64,000 nt of DNA from Cyanophora paradoxa (lineage: Eukaryota; Glaucocystophyceae; Cyanophorales; Cyanophoraceae). Shown piece by piece: positions 1 to 9,126 of this stretch; position 1 is the first letter of the stretch, and each line of letters begins with the position of its first letter. The notes beneath the pieces were generated by a model. It had not been told where the DNA came from, did no database searches, and saw only the letters and a list, made by a program, of their open reading frames with translations. The stretch is from the NCBI GenBank assembly GCA_004431415.1, contig QPMI01000535.1, positions 310,001 to 374,000 of the forward strand, written 5' to 3'. The position numbers were made by a program, and so were the translations under genes.

Positions 1-465
1 CGGCGCCTGTATGCACGACCGGATTTCTTTGGATATACATATTTGATGCACCTATTACAGGTGCTACTATGGGCACATCCGAATTAACGAGATTGCAAGT
101 GATAGAAAAAATGGTTTTGGGGGCATACAGATTGCAATCAAAAGTAATCGTGGCGGGATCAATAGTAGGATCGACATTTGAACAGATCTGAAACATCCAC
201 CCACCCACACAGTTGCAATTTAAATTGCGAAAAGCTGTGCCTGCCATTGCATCCACATAGCCAATCCCATTTGCAATGTCATAGATGTGACCAAACTCGT
301 AACCGAAAATGTCATTCCATAGGTTAGAAGCCATAGCTCCCATCACATAGCCTTTTAGATTAACAATTAGGTCATTGGATTCACTGGTATATTGGCATGG
401 GTTATATAAAATTGATTATCCAATACAGCATTCTTTACTGTCGTTTCTACTATGGGTTCCGTCAT
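1..465 (-). CDS. Unrecognised protein, 3' end off window, probable frameshift near 370
   Basis: On the minus strand an ATG at 465 opens a short frame that stops at 367. One base over, a second frame is open from about 420 to the window edge and contains an ATG at 343. The two frames overlap and would join if one base were missing from the CC run at 370-371, so I read them as one gene. The visible protein is not recognised; its later part has several cysteines (for example around NLNCNC and CSNVD), but no known domain. It follows the membrane-segment ORF at 476-871 with only 10 bases between. Function unknown. Confidence 0.45.
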
Positions 466-475
466 TATTTCTCTA

Positions 476-871
476 TTATGGCATTCTACAAAAATTAAGG
501 TCGCATTGGAGAAGCTCGTATGTTCTGCCCTCTCGTTGTGCAATTTCCGCCATAAAGTCTGCATTTTCATTCATTATTGATTCAGCCATTCGTTCTGCTC
601 GTGATTTTTTGGGTGCTGCCCTACTTGCTGGTGGTTGATCAGTTCTCACAACACTAAGACCATGCCCCTCGGCTGACCTCACCTCTAACCCCACATCTCC
701 TTCGGCTGTTTGGGTCACATTAAGCTCTGGTGTTGAGTATTTATTACCTGCTCCTGCAATGGTTCTGTCTATGCAAGCACAACATAGAGCTCGGAATTTG
801 TATGCAAGCACAAGTCCAAGAGCACCGAGAATCGGCAAGAGAATGAGAAGCACTAACGTTCCTGGATCCAT
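476..871 (-). CDS. Single-pass membrane segment protein, probably the C-terminal part of the fibre gene
   Basis: This 131-residue frame begins with a short lead and a strong hydrophobic segment (about residues 5-24, LVLLILLPILGALGLVLAY), followed by a cysteine pair (LCCAC) and a charged soluble tail. The same frame stays open upstream of its ATG through a Pro/Asn/Thr-rich stretch resembling the end of the neighbouring 988-residue fibre-like protein. A one-base deletion in the A/T run at 952-955 would fuse the two. Read that way, this is a membrane anchor and tail on the fibre-like protein; read alone it is a small type III-like membrane protein. No catalytic motif is visible. Confidence 0.5.
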   Translation of the reverse strand: MDPGTLVLLILLPILGALGLVLAYKFRALCCACIDRTIAGAGNKYSTPELNVTQTAEGDVGLEVRSAEGHGLSVVRTDQPPASRAAPKKSRAERMAESIMNENADFMAEIAQREGRTYELLQCDLNFCRMP

Positions 872-3819
872 TCCTGGCGATCCGACTGGATTTGTAGGAT
901 TTGAGGGATTATTAGGTGTCGTGTTCGGATCTGGATCAGTTGTAGGGGATCTTTTGAATCGGGATCTGGCTTAGGTGTGTTTGGATTGGGATCGTTTGGT
1001 GGCGGTTCTGTCGACCCTGCTAATGATGTCGGCGCTGTGTATGCATTCGCAAACACGATGGGAGCCGTTGCTGGATTTCCTGTTGAAGACCCTGTAATTG
1101 CACCATAGGTATCTGAGAGATATTTATATAATTCCTTTGTCACAGGTGGATTGCTCACAGATCGGCACACCCAAATATTGCATGTAGTATCATAGACTGT
1201 GTCCCTGATAAATGGCGGTAGAGCTGTCCCACTAAATGACTCAAAGAGCCCATTTCTCGATAGCAACCTATGGGCTGCATCACAGTTCCCACCCTCGAAA
1301 TATTTGGTAGCCGAAATTGCACCTTGCACATAAATATTGCAAGTCGAGTGCATTCCGATGCTATTTAGGTTGGGAGTGTATCTATCATCGAGCCGGACAG
1401 TGCACACCCATGGGGAAGCGGTTTTAATATATTTCTTATCGCCCACTTCGATTACATCTGTATTTGGGTGGCTGTCAAGCTGAGTCCAAACAGCATCATA
1501 CCTGAAAGTGTAATAAACTAAGAGCCCATCAGTAGAGGATGTGAAAGCAAAGAAGGTCATAAAGTCCGTGGATCCAAAGAAGTCAGCATTGGTCGATGTT
1601 AGGGTGACTCTGGGATAGCTCATATCCACAGTCTCAGAAGGATATGGAATATAAGAGGTGTAATTGCGATTGAACAGGTAATAGTGAAATCCATCTGAGA
1701 CATTCGAGTGAGTGGGCAAGGTGACTGTTAAGGTCTTACTGCGATTTTCAAACGTGTTTTGTATGACAATATTGCAAGTATTAATATATCGAGAATCGAA
1801 AAAGTAATTATTTGTGACACTGTTATTGATCAGAGTCGCATTGGTTCCATTAAATACGAAATTCTGCCCATTTATTCTCGTAGTATGGAGGTCGGTCACA
1901 TCGAGAGGATACCTTATTTTCAAGCGGTCTTCGGGGTCAAATCGCGGAATAGTTCCTGTTGCCTTCCAATTGATAGTAAAGGGAGGAGAAAGGGACACAG
2001 GTGGGATCGCTGAAAGATTAAATTTCGCAAAATACAACCCAACAGGATATGCTGTAAGAGCATATGTCACTGTTGCATTTCCGACAAGTGTGAAGCCGGT
2101 GGTTGTTATGTTAGTTGCAACAAATGGGGAGTAGCCGGCTGGTGCATTGTTAATAGAGGTGGTCGACCCATTATTGATCACATACAAATTCGTGTCAGTT
2201 ATTTCAATAGTAGGAGGGGAAACAAATGGTGTCTCAAATGTGAAATTAAAATTCGCTGGAACCGCTGCAAGGTATCTATATGTTGTTGCTGATATCTCGG
2301 ATGCCTGGAATACTTTGCTTCCCCTCTGCACTACATTACTGGTGTCTTTCACATTGTGATAGGATATACTGGGAGTCGGGGAGAGCACCAACGAAATAGC
2401 ATCTGGTAAATCAGACTTTGTAATATACAGCTCTTTAAGATACTCCTTTTTGAAAGGGGCGGTCAGATCTCCAATAGTAGCCGATGACCCTGCGACCACA
2501 ATATTACAGGTGTTTGCATTCAAAGTATAAACTGTGTTCCACCTCAAAGAATTCGCCCCAAGATCGAAATTCTGTGAGAAGGGCACGATATTGCTACCTT
2601 GTAAATCTCGGTAAACCTTCACTCTGGGTTTGCTATCGAATTCAGGGGTGATATAATTGATGTTAAGAGTGAAACTAATAGTAGCTTCGGAACTCAATGA
2701 GTTGTTTCGGATGATAAGTAAATTGTATGTCTCGTTAATGACAAACGAAACCTGAAACCCTGTGGAGGTGACATTTTGGATAAATGCTTTATTAGATTCA
2801 TTATTGTTATAGATAGGATTATAATAAGTAGTGTGATCCACCAATGAAACAGTGGGTATATTCGTCTCGAAACCTGTGACACCCAACTGATCCCAAGTGA
2901 ATGTATATGTAGGTTTGCCTACGTAAGCGACATAGACCCCATTTGCGAGCTGCTGAGGGTATCCCTCGACAGTGTAGGTCTCAGTTTGCGAAACCGAGCG
3001 GGAAAGGTTACTATTATAGTCGGTGTAGCTGATCAGTGCATTATCATTGGTAAGAATCTGATTAGGTCGGACTGAGTGATTGAAAGGCAAGATTATGTTA
3101 CTTGTTTTTGAGGTCGTGCTATAAAGGTTAGTCGTGTGCAAGTCATCAAACCACCCATCATAGGCATACACATTGAGCCATTTCTTAACAGCATCAGTGT
3201 TAGATTGCCCGAGATTAAACTGATGATCGAGCAAAGGCACCAAATCGCGGGATAAATACATGATCGCATCAGTGATGGTGATAGCCCCTGTTAAAACAGC
3301 GAGCCCTGCCGTGTTTGCTGCGGTAGCAATTGATAAACCCGAGATTTCGAGATCCTGGGCTACATCTCGCTCGTTTCTTGTGAATCGCTCACTATAAAAC
3401 TCCTTTACAAGGTCGACCCCCATGACCTCAATTAAATGTGGTCGAGTGAGTGTAATATTGCTTGTGATGCTCTGCGAATATTTAACAGGATCCCATTCTA
3501 CGACAGCTGTCAGTGGGATGGGGCGGGCTTTATTGATTTCGTGCTGAAAGGTTCGCACAGTGGGGAAATTGCTGCCAAAGAATGCAACAGGCGAGCCCCC
3601 ATGATAGATAACGAGGGCTGAGTTATCAGTGCCATAGGTAAAAGGGAGATTGCTGGTGATATCAATATATTCAAGGTTGCTCTGATTTAATAGAAAGTCT
3701 TTTACCACAAGGTTCGAAGATATGGTCACATTGGAAGCGGTAATGTTACTGCTGAGCTCGAAACCGTCATCCAAATACAAGGTTTCCCGAGTGATAAAGG
3801 GGAGATTCGTGATACTCAT
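853..3819 (-). CDS. Fibre-like / receptor-binding structural protein
   Basis: A 988-residue protein rich in Asn, Thr, Ser and Tyr with a beta-strand-like pattern and many recurring short elements such as TCNIVV, TCNIYVQG and SNIIL. This is the composition of phage-type tail-fibre or spike proteins, though no named domain is recognised. The last ~50 residues turn into a Pro/Asp/Asn linker and then an unrelated frame, consistent with a frameshift into the membrane-segment frame at 476-871. It is the first gene of the minus-strand group, 18 bases downstream of the minor capsid gene, so it is probably co-expressed with virion genes. Element 2 has a different large fibre in the corresponding position. 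Surface role is inferred from composition and context. Confidence 0.6.
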   Translation of the reverse strand: MSITNLPFITRETLYLDDGFELSSNITASNVTISSNLVVKDFLLNQSNLEYIDITSNLPFTYGTDNSALVIYHGGSPVAFFGSNFPTVRTFQHEINKARPIPLTAVVEWDPVKYSQSITSNITLTRPHLIEVMGVDLVKEFYSERFTRNERDVAQDLEISGLSIATAANTAGLAVLTGAITITDAIMYLSRDLVPLLDHQFNLGQSNTDAVKKWLNVYAYDGWFDDLHTTNLYSTTSKTSNIILPFNHSVRPNQILTNDNALISYTDYNSNLSRSVSQTETYTVEGYPQQLANGVYVAYVGKPTYTFTWDQLGVTGFETNIPTVSLVDHTTYYNPIYNNNESNKAFIQNVTSTGFQVSFVINETYNLLIIRNNSLSSEATISFTLNINYITPEFDSKPRVKVYRDLQGSNIVPFSQNFDLGANSLRWNTVYTLNANTCNIVVAGSSATIGDLTAPFKKEYLKELYITKSDLPDAISLVLSPTPSISYHNVKDTSNVVQRGSKVFQASEISATTYRYLAAVPANFNFTFETPFVSPPTIEITDTNLYVINNGSTTSINNAPAGYSPFVATNITTTGFTLVGNATVTYALTAYPVGLYFAKFNLSAIPPVSLSPPFTINWKATGTIPRFDPEDRLKIRYPLDVTDLHTTRINGQNFVFNGTNATLINNSVTNNYFFDSRYINTCNIVIQNTFENRSKTLTVTLPTHSNVSDGFHYYLFNRNYTSYIPYPSETVDMSYPRVTLTSTNADFFGSTDFMTFFAFTSSTDGLLVYYTFRYDAVWTQLDSHPNTDVIEVGDKKYIKTASPWVCTVRLDDRYTPNLNSIGMHSTCNIYVQGAISATKYFEGGNCDAAHRLLSRNGLFESFSGTALPPFIRDTVYDTTCNIWVCRSVSNPPVTKELYKYLSDTYGAITGSSTGNPATAPIVFANAYTAPTSLAGSTEPPPNDPNPNTPKPDPDSKDPLQLIQIRTRHLIIPQILQIQSDRQEWIQER

Positions 3820-3837
3820 TTGTAATATAAGATTATT

Positions 3838-4812
3838 TTAACCCGATAGCACCTCTAATATAAAGCTGTGATTAACGCCATTAAAGTCGACTACATTATT
3901 GTAGGCATCGAGCCATTTAATTGTGAGGGTGTCTATATCATAAGCCTGATCGTGGGAATTAAAGAACTCCACAGTATCGATTCTGCGGAATGTCAGGTAG
4001 TAAACAAACGATCCCAAGGGGCTGGTTAGTGGGATCTTAGCGAGGTTTGCATTTCCGCCCTCATCTGTCTTTGCTGCTACCATATACCTGTCGTAAAAGG
4101 GAGTAAACTCTTTAATTTGTAGGTAAACATAGGGGGTCGGATTTAGATTAATCGCATTCGGGAAAGTCACTGCATGTTCGAGAGGGAATGGAAGCACAGA
4201 TATTCCGGCGGGGTATTTTGTTTTGCCCTCATAGGCTTGTAGAAATGAGTATTTTGGATTGCTGGGTGTGAGGGGTAAATAGTCTACCGTGAGATGCTCT
4301 GAATCCTCACCAACTGGAATTGTTTGATAAATATCCCCTTTGATCATTCCATGGAACCTTGCAAAGTCGTCATGTGCACAGCTCAGTGTGAGGGGAATGC
4401 TCGAATAAAACGTAATTTTCATAGTCGCTGGATTATAGAGCCACTTGTAGTAGACTGTGACGCTTTCGCTTGTGAGAGGGTTTACATCGACAAAGCTGCC
4501 CGAATAGCCTAAGTTCTTATTACCATATCCCCAAATCGCGGGGGTGTAGTTCCCAATATCAGGGAAAGGGGAAAAGGTGATGCTGTTCGTCATTCCCTGT
4601 ATGGTCACGCCTCTGGAATTATCGGTGACAGCATAAATCGTGTTTGGGAGCTCGGCGCTCGCAATGCGCACCCCTTTTACGTTCAGAAGTCGCTGAGAAA
4701 GCTTTACTGTATATTCTCCCGGATGCCCTGCACTGCGCTCAATAGAATCGATATTAACATTGACCCTCGTAAACTTGCCATTATAGAAATCGTTAACTGG
4801 CTTCCGAATCAT
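3838..4812 (-). CDS. Minor capsid / penton-like protein (first of divergent pair)
   Basis: A 324-residue protein. Its start has the pattern seen in penton/minor capsid proteins of PLVs, virophages and giant viruses: NVNIDSIERSAG, then YTVKLSQ, then VRIASAELPNTIY. The C-terminus (DTLTIKWLD to HSFILEVLSG) matches the end of the protein encoded divergently at 4840-6126, so the two are likely related beta-barrel proteins. Element 2 has the same arrangement at 53142-54032 and 54060-55016. The ATG at 4812 faces the neighbour's ATG at 4840 across 27 bases. Capsid-vertex role is inferred from the shared N-terminal motif and the position next to the MCP. Confidence 0.7.
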   Translation of the reverse strand: MIRKPVNDFYNGKFTRVNVNIDSIERSAGHPGEYTVKLSQRLLNVKGVRIASAELPNTIYAVTDNSRGVTIQGMTNSITFSPFPDIGNYTPAIWGYGNKNLGYSGSFVDVNPLTSESVTVYYKWLYNPATMKITFYSSIPLTLSCAHDDFARFHGMIKGDIYQTIPVGEDSEHLTVDYLPLTPSNPKYSFLQAYEGKTKYPAGISVLPFPLEHAVTFPNAINLNPTPYVYLQIKEFTPFYDRYMVAAKTDEGGNANLAKIPLTSPLGSFVYYLTFRRIDTVEFFNSHDQAYDIDTLTIKWLDAYNNVVDFNGVNHSFILEVLSG

Positions 4813-4839
4813 TTTTATTTCCTATTAATAAAGAATAAA
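4813..4839. promoter_or_regulatory. Short bidirectional promoter between the two minor capsid genes
   Basis: Only 27 bases, almost all A/T, separate the two divergent start codons. On each strand an AATAAAA- or AATAAAAATG-type run lies directly before the ATG. The orthologous divergent pair in element 2 (54033-54059) has the same length and composition. Confidence 0.55.
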
Positions 4840-6126
4840 ATGCGCGAGTATCTCAGCATCAGTAGCCGTGATCGATCAGAGGGCTCGGCTCATTCCTATA
4901 AGGTGACCCTTCCAAAGCAATACCACAATGTGAAGAGCATCGCTGTGCGACAGATCGAATTTTCCAACACGATTCCCACGGTTCCAAGCCCTCAATTCTA
5001 TACTGAGATCGGGGAAACGAAAGCCGATGATGCTAATACGATTTTCATATCATTTCCTTACCGATTTTCGAGCGGTCAGCTGAATGGTGCCACTCAGGAA
5101 ATCAGAGATTCACAGGCAACTGCAATATATGACGCTTACAAAGCCATAGATGCTGGCGACCAAGGCAACTATATACCGCCTGATTACCTAAACACTTTCA
5201 GAAGATATACCCGATACAGAGACGTAGCAATTACGATCCCTCCGGGCACATACTCGACTGGAACCGACCTTGCCACTGCAATCGATAACATCTTAACGAA
5301 AAATGGAACTGGCAACTACATCAAGGATATGATCGACACAAAAATTAATCCAAGCTACGCATCGACAGGAGGAACCTTTTACCCGGTGGTGAGATGTCGT
5401 TTTGAGAGCACATTAAATGCTATATGCTTTTATTCGAGTGATTATGTCTACATAGCTTTCACGAAATATGGACCGAGTAATGCCACTGCGTCTACTGCGA
5501 ATGAAAGAAAGGTGCTCGCCTATCGCACGATGACTCTTCTCGGGTTTACATCGATCAGAGAGAATATAATGATAGATCAATACAACGGATCGGGCTACAC
5601 AGCCTTCGCTGGGAGCGGTGTCGTTTACTCAGCTGGTGATGCATTCCGCAATTATAATTCGACGGCTCTGGTCTTAGGCATAGCCGGAGGCACTGCCCCG
5701 GATTATACACCGGATAATGCAATAGTTTTAAAGATCACAGAGCCGGACTGCTCGCTTTTTACGACATGCACCGAGGCTACTAATGGATTCCTCGCTAAGA
5801 TCCCGATTTCGAAAGGCACAGCCTATGCTGATGCTGAGCTAATTAATTATGGGGCGGATGCTTTCACGAAATACTTTAACACCCGCCTCTCCTTTGATAG
5901 TTTAACCGTTCAAATTCTCACGGAGAGCGGTTATAGGTATTTCCTCGGAAGCTGCGAGCACACATTCATTTTGGAAATTACTATGGGAGTGGATGAGCCC
6001 GACGACGATTTACAGCGCATTGTTAATAAGGGATTCGCGAAAATGCTCTATGAGGACTACCCGCATTGCGGCAATTTAACGAATGCGTTGAGCGGGGTGG
6101 CTGTAAAAAATAATCCGTTCTTCTAA
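4840..6126 (+). CDS. Penton / minor capsid protein (second of divergent pair)
   Basis: A 428-residue protein starting MREYLSISSRDRSEG, followed by YKVTLPKQYHNVKSI and the FSNTIPTV element, the N-terminal signature of PLV/virophage penton-like proteins. The C-terminal FDSLTVQIL ... HTFILEITMGVDEPD is shared with the element 2 homologue (SVTIEIYD ... SFILEIRYGPDEP). The frame is open upstream to 4723, but that would overlap the divergent gene. ATG 4840 directly follows an AATAAA-rich leader and starts the conserved motif, so it is preferred. It lies 33 bases before the MCP gene, consistent with a virion-gene block. Confidence 0.75.
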   Translation: MREYLSISSRDRSEGSAHSYKVTLPKQYHNVKSIAVRQIEFSNTIPTVPSPQFYTEIGETKADDANTIFISFPYRFSSGQLNGATQEIRDSQATAIYDAYKAIDAGDQGNYIPPDYLNTFRRYTRYRDVAITIPPGTYSTGTDLATAIDNILTKNGTGNYIKDMIDTKINPSYASTGGTFYPVVRCRFESTLNAICFYSSDYVYIAFTKYGPSNATASTANERKVLAYRTMTLLGFTSIRENIMIDQYNGSGYTAFAGSGVVYSAGDAFRNYNSTALVLGIAGGTAPDYTPDNAIVLKITEPDCSLFTTCTEATNGFLAKIPISKGTAYADAELINYGADAFTKYFNTRLSFDSLTVQILTESGYRYFLGSCEHTFILEITMGVDEPDDDLQRIVNKGFAKMLYEDYPHCGNLTNALSGVAVKNNPFF

Positions 6127-6140
6127 AATAAATTTCTCAG
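6125..6140 (+). promoter_or_regulatory. Viral promoter motif AAAATAAATTTCTCAG before the MCP
   Basis: The motif ends 19 bases before the MCP ATG. Close matches occur at 9366-9378, 10792-10807, 11191-11207 and 18528-18542, each 11-23 bases upstream of another element 1 start codon. Probably a shared transcription signal; late class is inferred from the MCP. Confidence 0.55.
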
Positions 6141-6159
6141 CGGAAGATAAAAACGAAAT

Positions 6160-7608
6160 ATGGATCCCACGACCTCGCTTAGCCGCCTCACGCTCAAATC
6201 CGTCCTCGAAACCCCGGAGGATTACAAGAGCATGCTTTTGGATCGCGGATTTATCGTGGGTGTGGACAAACAATTCAAGCCTTCTCGTGTGGAGGTGCTC
6301 CCAATTGCGGATCCCGGCAATCTGTTCTCCTCTACTGGTGCTACCACTCGTGTGGTCTTCTATCTCCCTCGCTACAATTGGTGCAATGGTATTAGCCTCC
6401 AAGTTACCATCCCGTCGGCGAAGGCGCTAACTGCCATCGCCAAGACCTCTGCTGACTGCTCGGCTGATCTATTCAATACTGGTTTCGTCCGCGGGCTTCC
6501 TGGCTCGTTTGTTCAGCGAGTCAGCATTAAATACGGGTCGTATGAGCAAATTATTCCGGCTGAGCGCCTGGTAGATTACGCTTTCCTGGCTAACACTCCG
6601 GCTGAATTCGATCAAAAGAAGCGCAAGCATGGGCTACATCTCGGACCGAAGGTAGAGGGCGGCAACCAAGCTGGCGGCATTTTTACCATGCGAATTCCGA
6701 GCTTCCTCGATGCTGGCGTGCCCATCGGTGCGCTCCCATCCGAAATCGCGGTCGAAGTATATTTCCAAACCCCTGCGCTGCTCGAAACTGCGGCGGTTCC
6801 TGGCGTTTACGCTCAGAATAACGCTGCTGCAATTACTGCGACCAATTCTACTGATGGCGAGACAACGCTTGCTCAAGCGGCTGCTTTCGGAAATATTAAG
6901 ACCTTAGCTCACTCGGGTGCCACTGCGATTTTCGATAGTGCGGCTCTCACACCTACACCTGCACTTGCGAATCTGGAAATGACGACCCCTCGTATTGTTA
7001 TGGACGCTGTTAACATCGATGAGGAAACGATGGGCGAAATCATTACTCGTGTTAAGACCTCTGGCATCGCCATCCCATACACTGATATTCAGTTTGCGGA
7101 TTATACCGGTCAAGCTCTCGGCTCCGGTCTCCGCCTGTCACTATCTCAAATTTCTGGACTTGTTTACGCACTTGTTGTCAAGATTCGCGACGAAAATGCA
7201 CTCGGCGATAATAAAGGAGGGCACTCTACTGTCCGCACCCTTGCCTTCGATGATAATGTCGTGATGCAAGTTCTAAATAACAACAATTACTTATATTCTA
7301 ACACTGGTGTCCCGCTGCAATCTGCGGCTATGGAGCTCGCCGATAAATTCAAGATGACCAACTGGATCGATAGCAACAAGCGCCCCATTTACACTGGCTT
7401 CTGCTTTGCCCTCGATGGTAAAGCGGCGCTCAAAGGTGAGAAGGCGACTGGCTACGTCGATCTAACACAATCCGCGTCGAGCTTCCTGCTGCTCACACCC
7501 AATGGCACACCCCTCGCCACCTGGACAAAGGTCGGTGTTCAGATCTCGGCTTACTGCCACAATATTCTTGTGATGAATGCCAATGGATTGTCTCGCGTGA
7601 CGGCATGA
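6160..7608 (+). CDS. MCP: Major capsid protein (double jelly-roll type)
   Basis: A 482-residue protein directly after the penton gene and before the packaging ATPase block, the usual place of the PLV/Polinton MCP. It aligns by eye over its whole length with the 462-residue protein at 55058-56446: LTLKSVLETPEDYKSMLL / LGLKELLTTPQEAKDFFM near the start, then FYLPRYNW / YFLPRYNF, GSYEQIIPAERLVDYA / ASYSYIVPEDWLVHSA, and a shared NVDEET-type and SGIAIP segment around residue 290. No transmembrane or signal segment. The fold is inferred from the family context, not seen directly. The upstream promoter motif and clean ATG support the start. Confidence 0.85.
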   Translation: MDPTTSLSRLTLKSVLETPEDYKSMLLDRGFIVGVDKQFKPSRVEVLPIADPGNLFSSTGATTRVVFYLPRYNWCNGISLQVTIPSAKALTAIAKTSADCSADLFNTGFVRGLPGSFVQRVSIKYGSYEQIIPAERLVDYAFLANTPAEFDQKKRKHGLHLGPKVEGGNQAGGIFTMRIPSFLDAGVPIGALPSEIAVEVYFQTPALLETAAVPGVYAQNNAAAITATNSTDGETTLAQAAAFGNIKTLAHSGATAIFDSAALTPTPALANLEMTTPRIVMDAVNIDEETMGEIITRVKTSGIAIPYTDIQFADYTGQALGSGLRLSLSQISGLVYALVVKIRDENALGDNKGGHSTVRTLAFDDNVVMQVLNNNNYLYSNTGVPLQSAAMELADKFKMTNWIDSNKRPIYTGFCFALDGKAALKGEKATGYVDLTQSASSFLLLTPNGTPLATWTKVGVQISAYCHNILVMNANGLSRVTA

Positions 7609-7682
7609 GGACTGTCGCGGGCAAAATTTGATGTCATTTTTAATCCTTTGTCTATTTAAGGACAAGACGATTATAAGATTTA

Positions 7683-8405
7683 ATGGCGTATCTCGAACAA
7701 ATGGAAGGGATCAGGCGAATCGCTTTGTGTGGAAAGCATGGCGAGGGCAAGTATGCGCTTATAGATGAAGCCGATTATGATCATGTCATGAAAATAAGCA
7801 AGTGGTATTACCATAACCAACGGGGATATGCATGGGGTTACATTGCTGGTGTAAAGAAAAACATCGACATGCACAAATGGATTTTCGGACATCAACAAGG
7901 GCACTTTGTTGATCATATCAGTAGAGACAAACTCGATAATCGTCGCTGTAATCTTAGATTCTTAACACCGCAAGACAGCGTATTTAATACAGGTATGAGA
8001 AAACGAAACAAAACTGGTTTCAAAGGTGTTTTCCAAGCGAAAAGAACCGGTCGGTTCAGGGCAAATATTCAAAAAAGTGGTGTCCCATACAATTTGGGAA
8101 CGTTTGATACAAAAGAAGAAGCTGCTGCCGCTTACAACCAAAAAGCAAAAGAGCTATTTGGAGATCTTGCTGTTTTGAACGAGGTAAACCCTGAAATTAA
8201 ACCAAAACCTCCTCTTTACTCACTGAATACAAGTGGATTTCGTGGTGTAACTGAAACAGCGACTGGAAAATGGGAAGGATGCTTTTCATATAAGAAACAG
8301 CGGTGGAGAAAAGTGTGCAACACAAAGGAGGAGGCTGCACTTTTCTACAACTCAAAAGCCAAAGAAATTCTCGGTGATAAAGCGATCCTCAATGATGTTG
8401 AGTAA
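7683..8405 (+). CDS. HNH homing-type endonuclease with two AP2 domains
   Basis: A 240-residue protein. Residues about 62-93 carry an HNH-like core (MHKWIFG ... VDHISRDKLDNRRCNLR) followed by NTGMRKRNKTGFKGV. Two AP2 DNA-binding repeats follow: about 106-160 (GFKGVFQAKRTGRFRA ... YNQKAKELFGD) and 187-238 (GFRGVTETATGKWEG ... YNSKAKEILGD). HNH-AP2 proteins are known as free-standing homing endonucleases in phages and large DNA viruses. It sits between MCP and ATPase; the element 2 equivalent of this interval has no such gene, so it looks like an insertion. The A-rich, Lys-rich coding style differs from the MCP. It has its own AT-rich leader ending 7682. Confidence 0.85.
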   Translation: MAYLEQMEGIRRIALCGKHGEGKYALIDEADYDHVMKISKWYYHNQRGYAWGYIAGVKKNIDMHKWIFGHQQGHFVDHISRDKLDNRRCNLRFLTPQDSVFNTGMRKRNKTGFKGVFQAKRTGRFRANIQKSGVPYNLGTFDTKEEAAAAYNQKAKELFGDLAVLNEVNPEIKPKPPLYSLNTSGFRGVTETATGKWEGCFSYKKQRWRKVCNTKEEAALFYNSKAKEILGDKAILNDVE

Positions 8406-8454
8406 ATAGAGGGCTGTGGCGTTTCGTAATTTTTATATCTTTCTAATAAGGGAA

Positions 8455-9126
8455 ATGGATATACAAGATCTGAGTGAGTTTGACCCGGCAAGTCTTTCAT
8501 TCCCTTGCCGTTTACTTGCTGTCGGAAAAACGGGAGTAGGTAAGTCAGTATTCTTAAAATACCTGCTTTACCACAACGAGGACAAGATAGATTCGGTGAT
8601 GATATTCGCTTCCACGATCTGGAACCATCAATATGACAATGTCACATCGTATTTGTATGAGGATTTCGATCATAAGCTGATCGACAATATAATACAGAAA
8701 CGCAAGGAGCGAATCAAGAAAAAGGAGAAAGTCGGTAACCTGTTAATCATACTCGATGATTTCATTGACAATCCAAGTCTTTCGATGTCAGGAAGAGGTG
8801 AACCTATATTAAATCAGCTATTCACGTCGGGGCGCCATTTATTCATATCTGTGTGGATTCTGTCACAAAAACTCACTAAGATTTCGCCGACACTTAGGGT
8901 TAACTCCGAATATATCTTTCTATTCTCGCTGCCCAACAGAAAAGAGATGGAGAGTGCTGAGGACGAGTTTAATCCATACGAAAAGCATTGGTTTGAGAAG
9001 GTGATGAACGAATACAGTCACAGCTATCAGGTTATCTGCATTGACAACTCGAAATATAGCCTGGAATTCTCTGTGGGCAAGGCTGATCCGGTGCCTGACG
9101 AATATAAATTCAAGCGGTTCTTTTAA
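8455..9126 (+). CDS. A32-like genome-packaging ATPase
   Basis: FtsK/HerA-superfamily packaging ATPase of the A32 type. Walker A is at residues 24-31 (GKTGVGKS) and Walker B at about 96-103 (LLIILDDF), with a QLFTSGRHLFIS segment and a polar WILSQKLT sensor-like element after it. The element 2 ATPase at 56467 has the same order (RLFTQGRHFNIS, LMTQKLT). The frame is open from a GTG at 8416, but ATG 8455 starts the natural MDIQDL N-terminus after an AAGGGAA leader. 224 residues is a normal length. Its TAA stop is followed in the same frame by a further 80 open codons (see 9127-9366). It would drive DNA into the capsid built by the neighbouring MCP and penton. Confidence 0.9.
   Translation: MDIQDLSEFDPASLSFPCRLLAVGKTGVGKSVFLKYLLYHNEDKIDSVMIFASTIWNHQYDNVTSYLYEDFDHKLIDNIIQKRKERIKKKEKVGNLLIILDDFIDNPSLSMSGRGEPILNQLFTSGRHLFISVWILSQKLTKISPTLRVNSEYIFLFSLPNRKEMESAEDEFNPYEKHWFEKVMNEYSHSYQVICIDNSKYSLEFSVGKADPVPDEYKFKRFF

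Noticed and set aside
1759-2359. Plus-strand frames within 1.7-2.4 kb
   Set aside because: They lie opposite the continuous 988-residue fibre-like gene and show no motif or start context.
6634-7113. Minus-strand frames opposite the MCP
   Set aside because: Shadow frames of a strongly conserved capsid gene.
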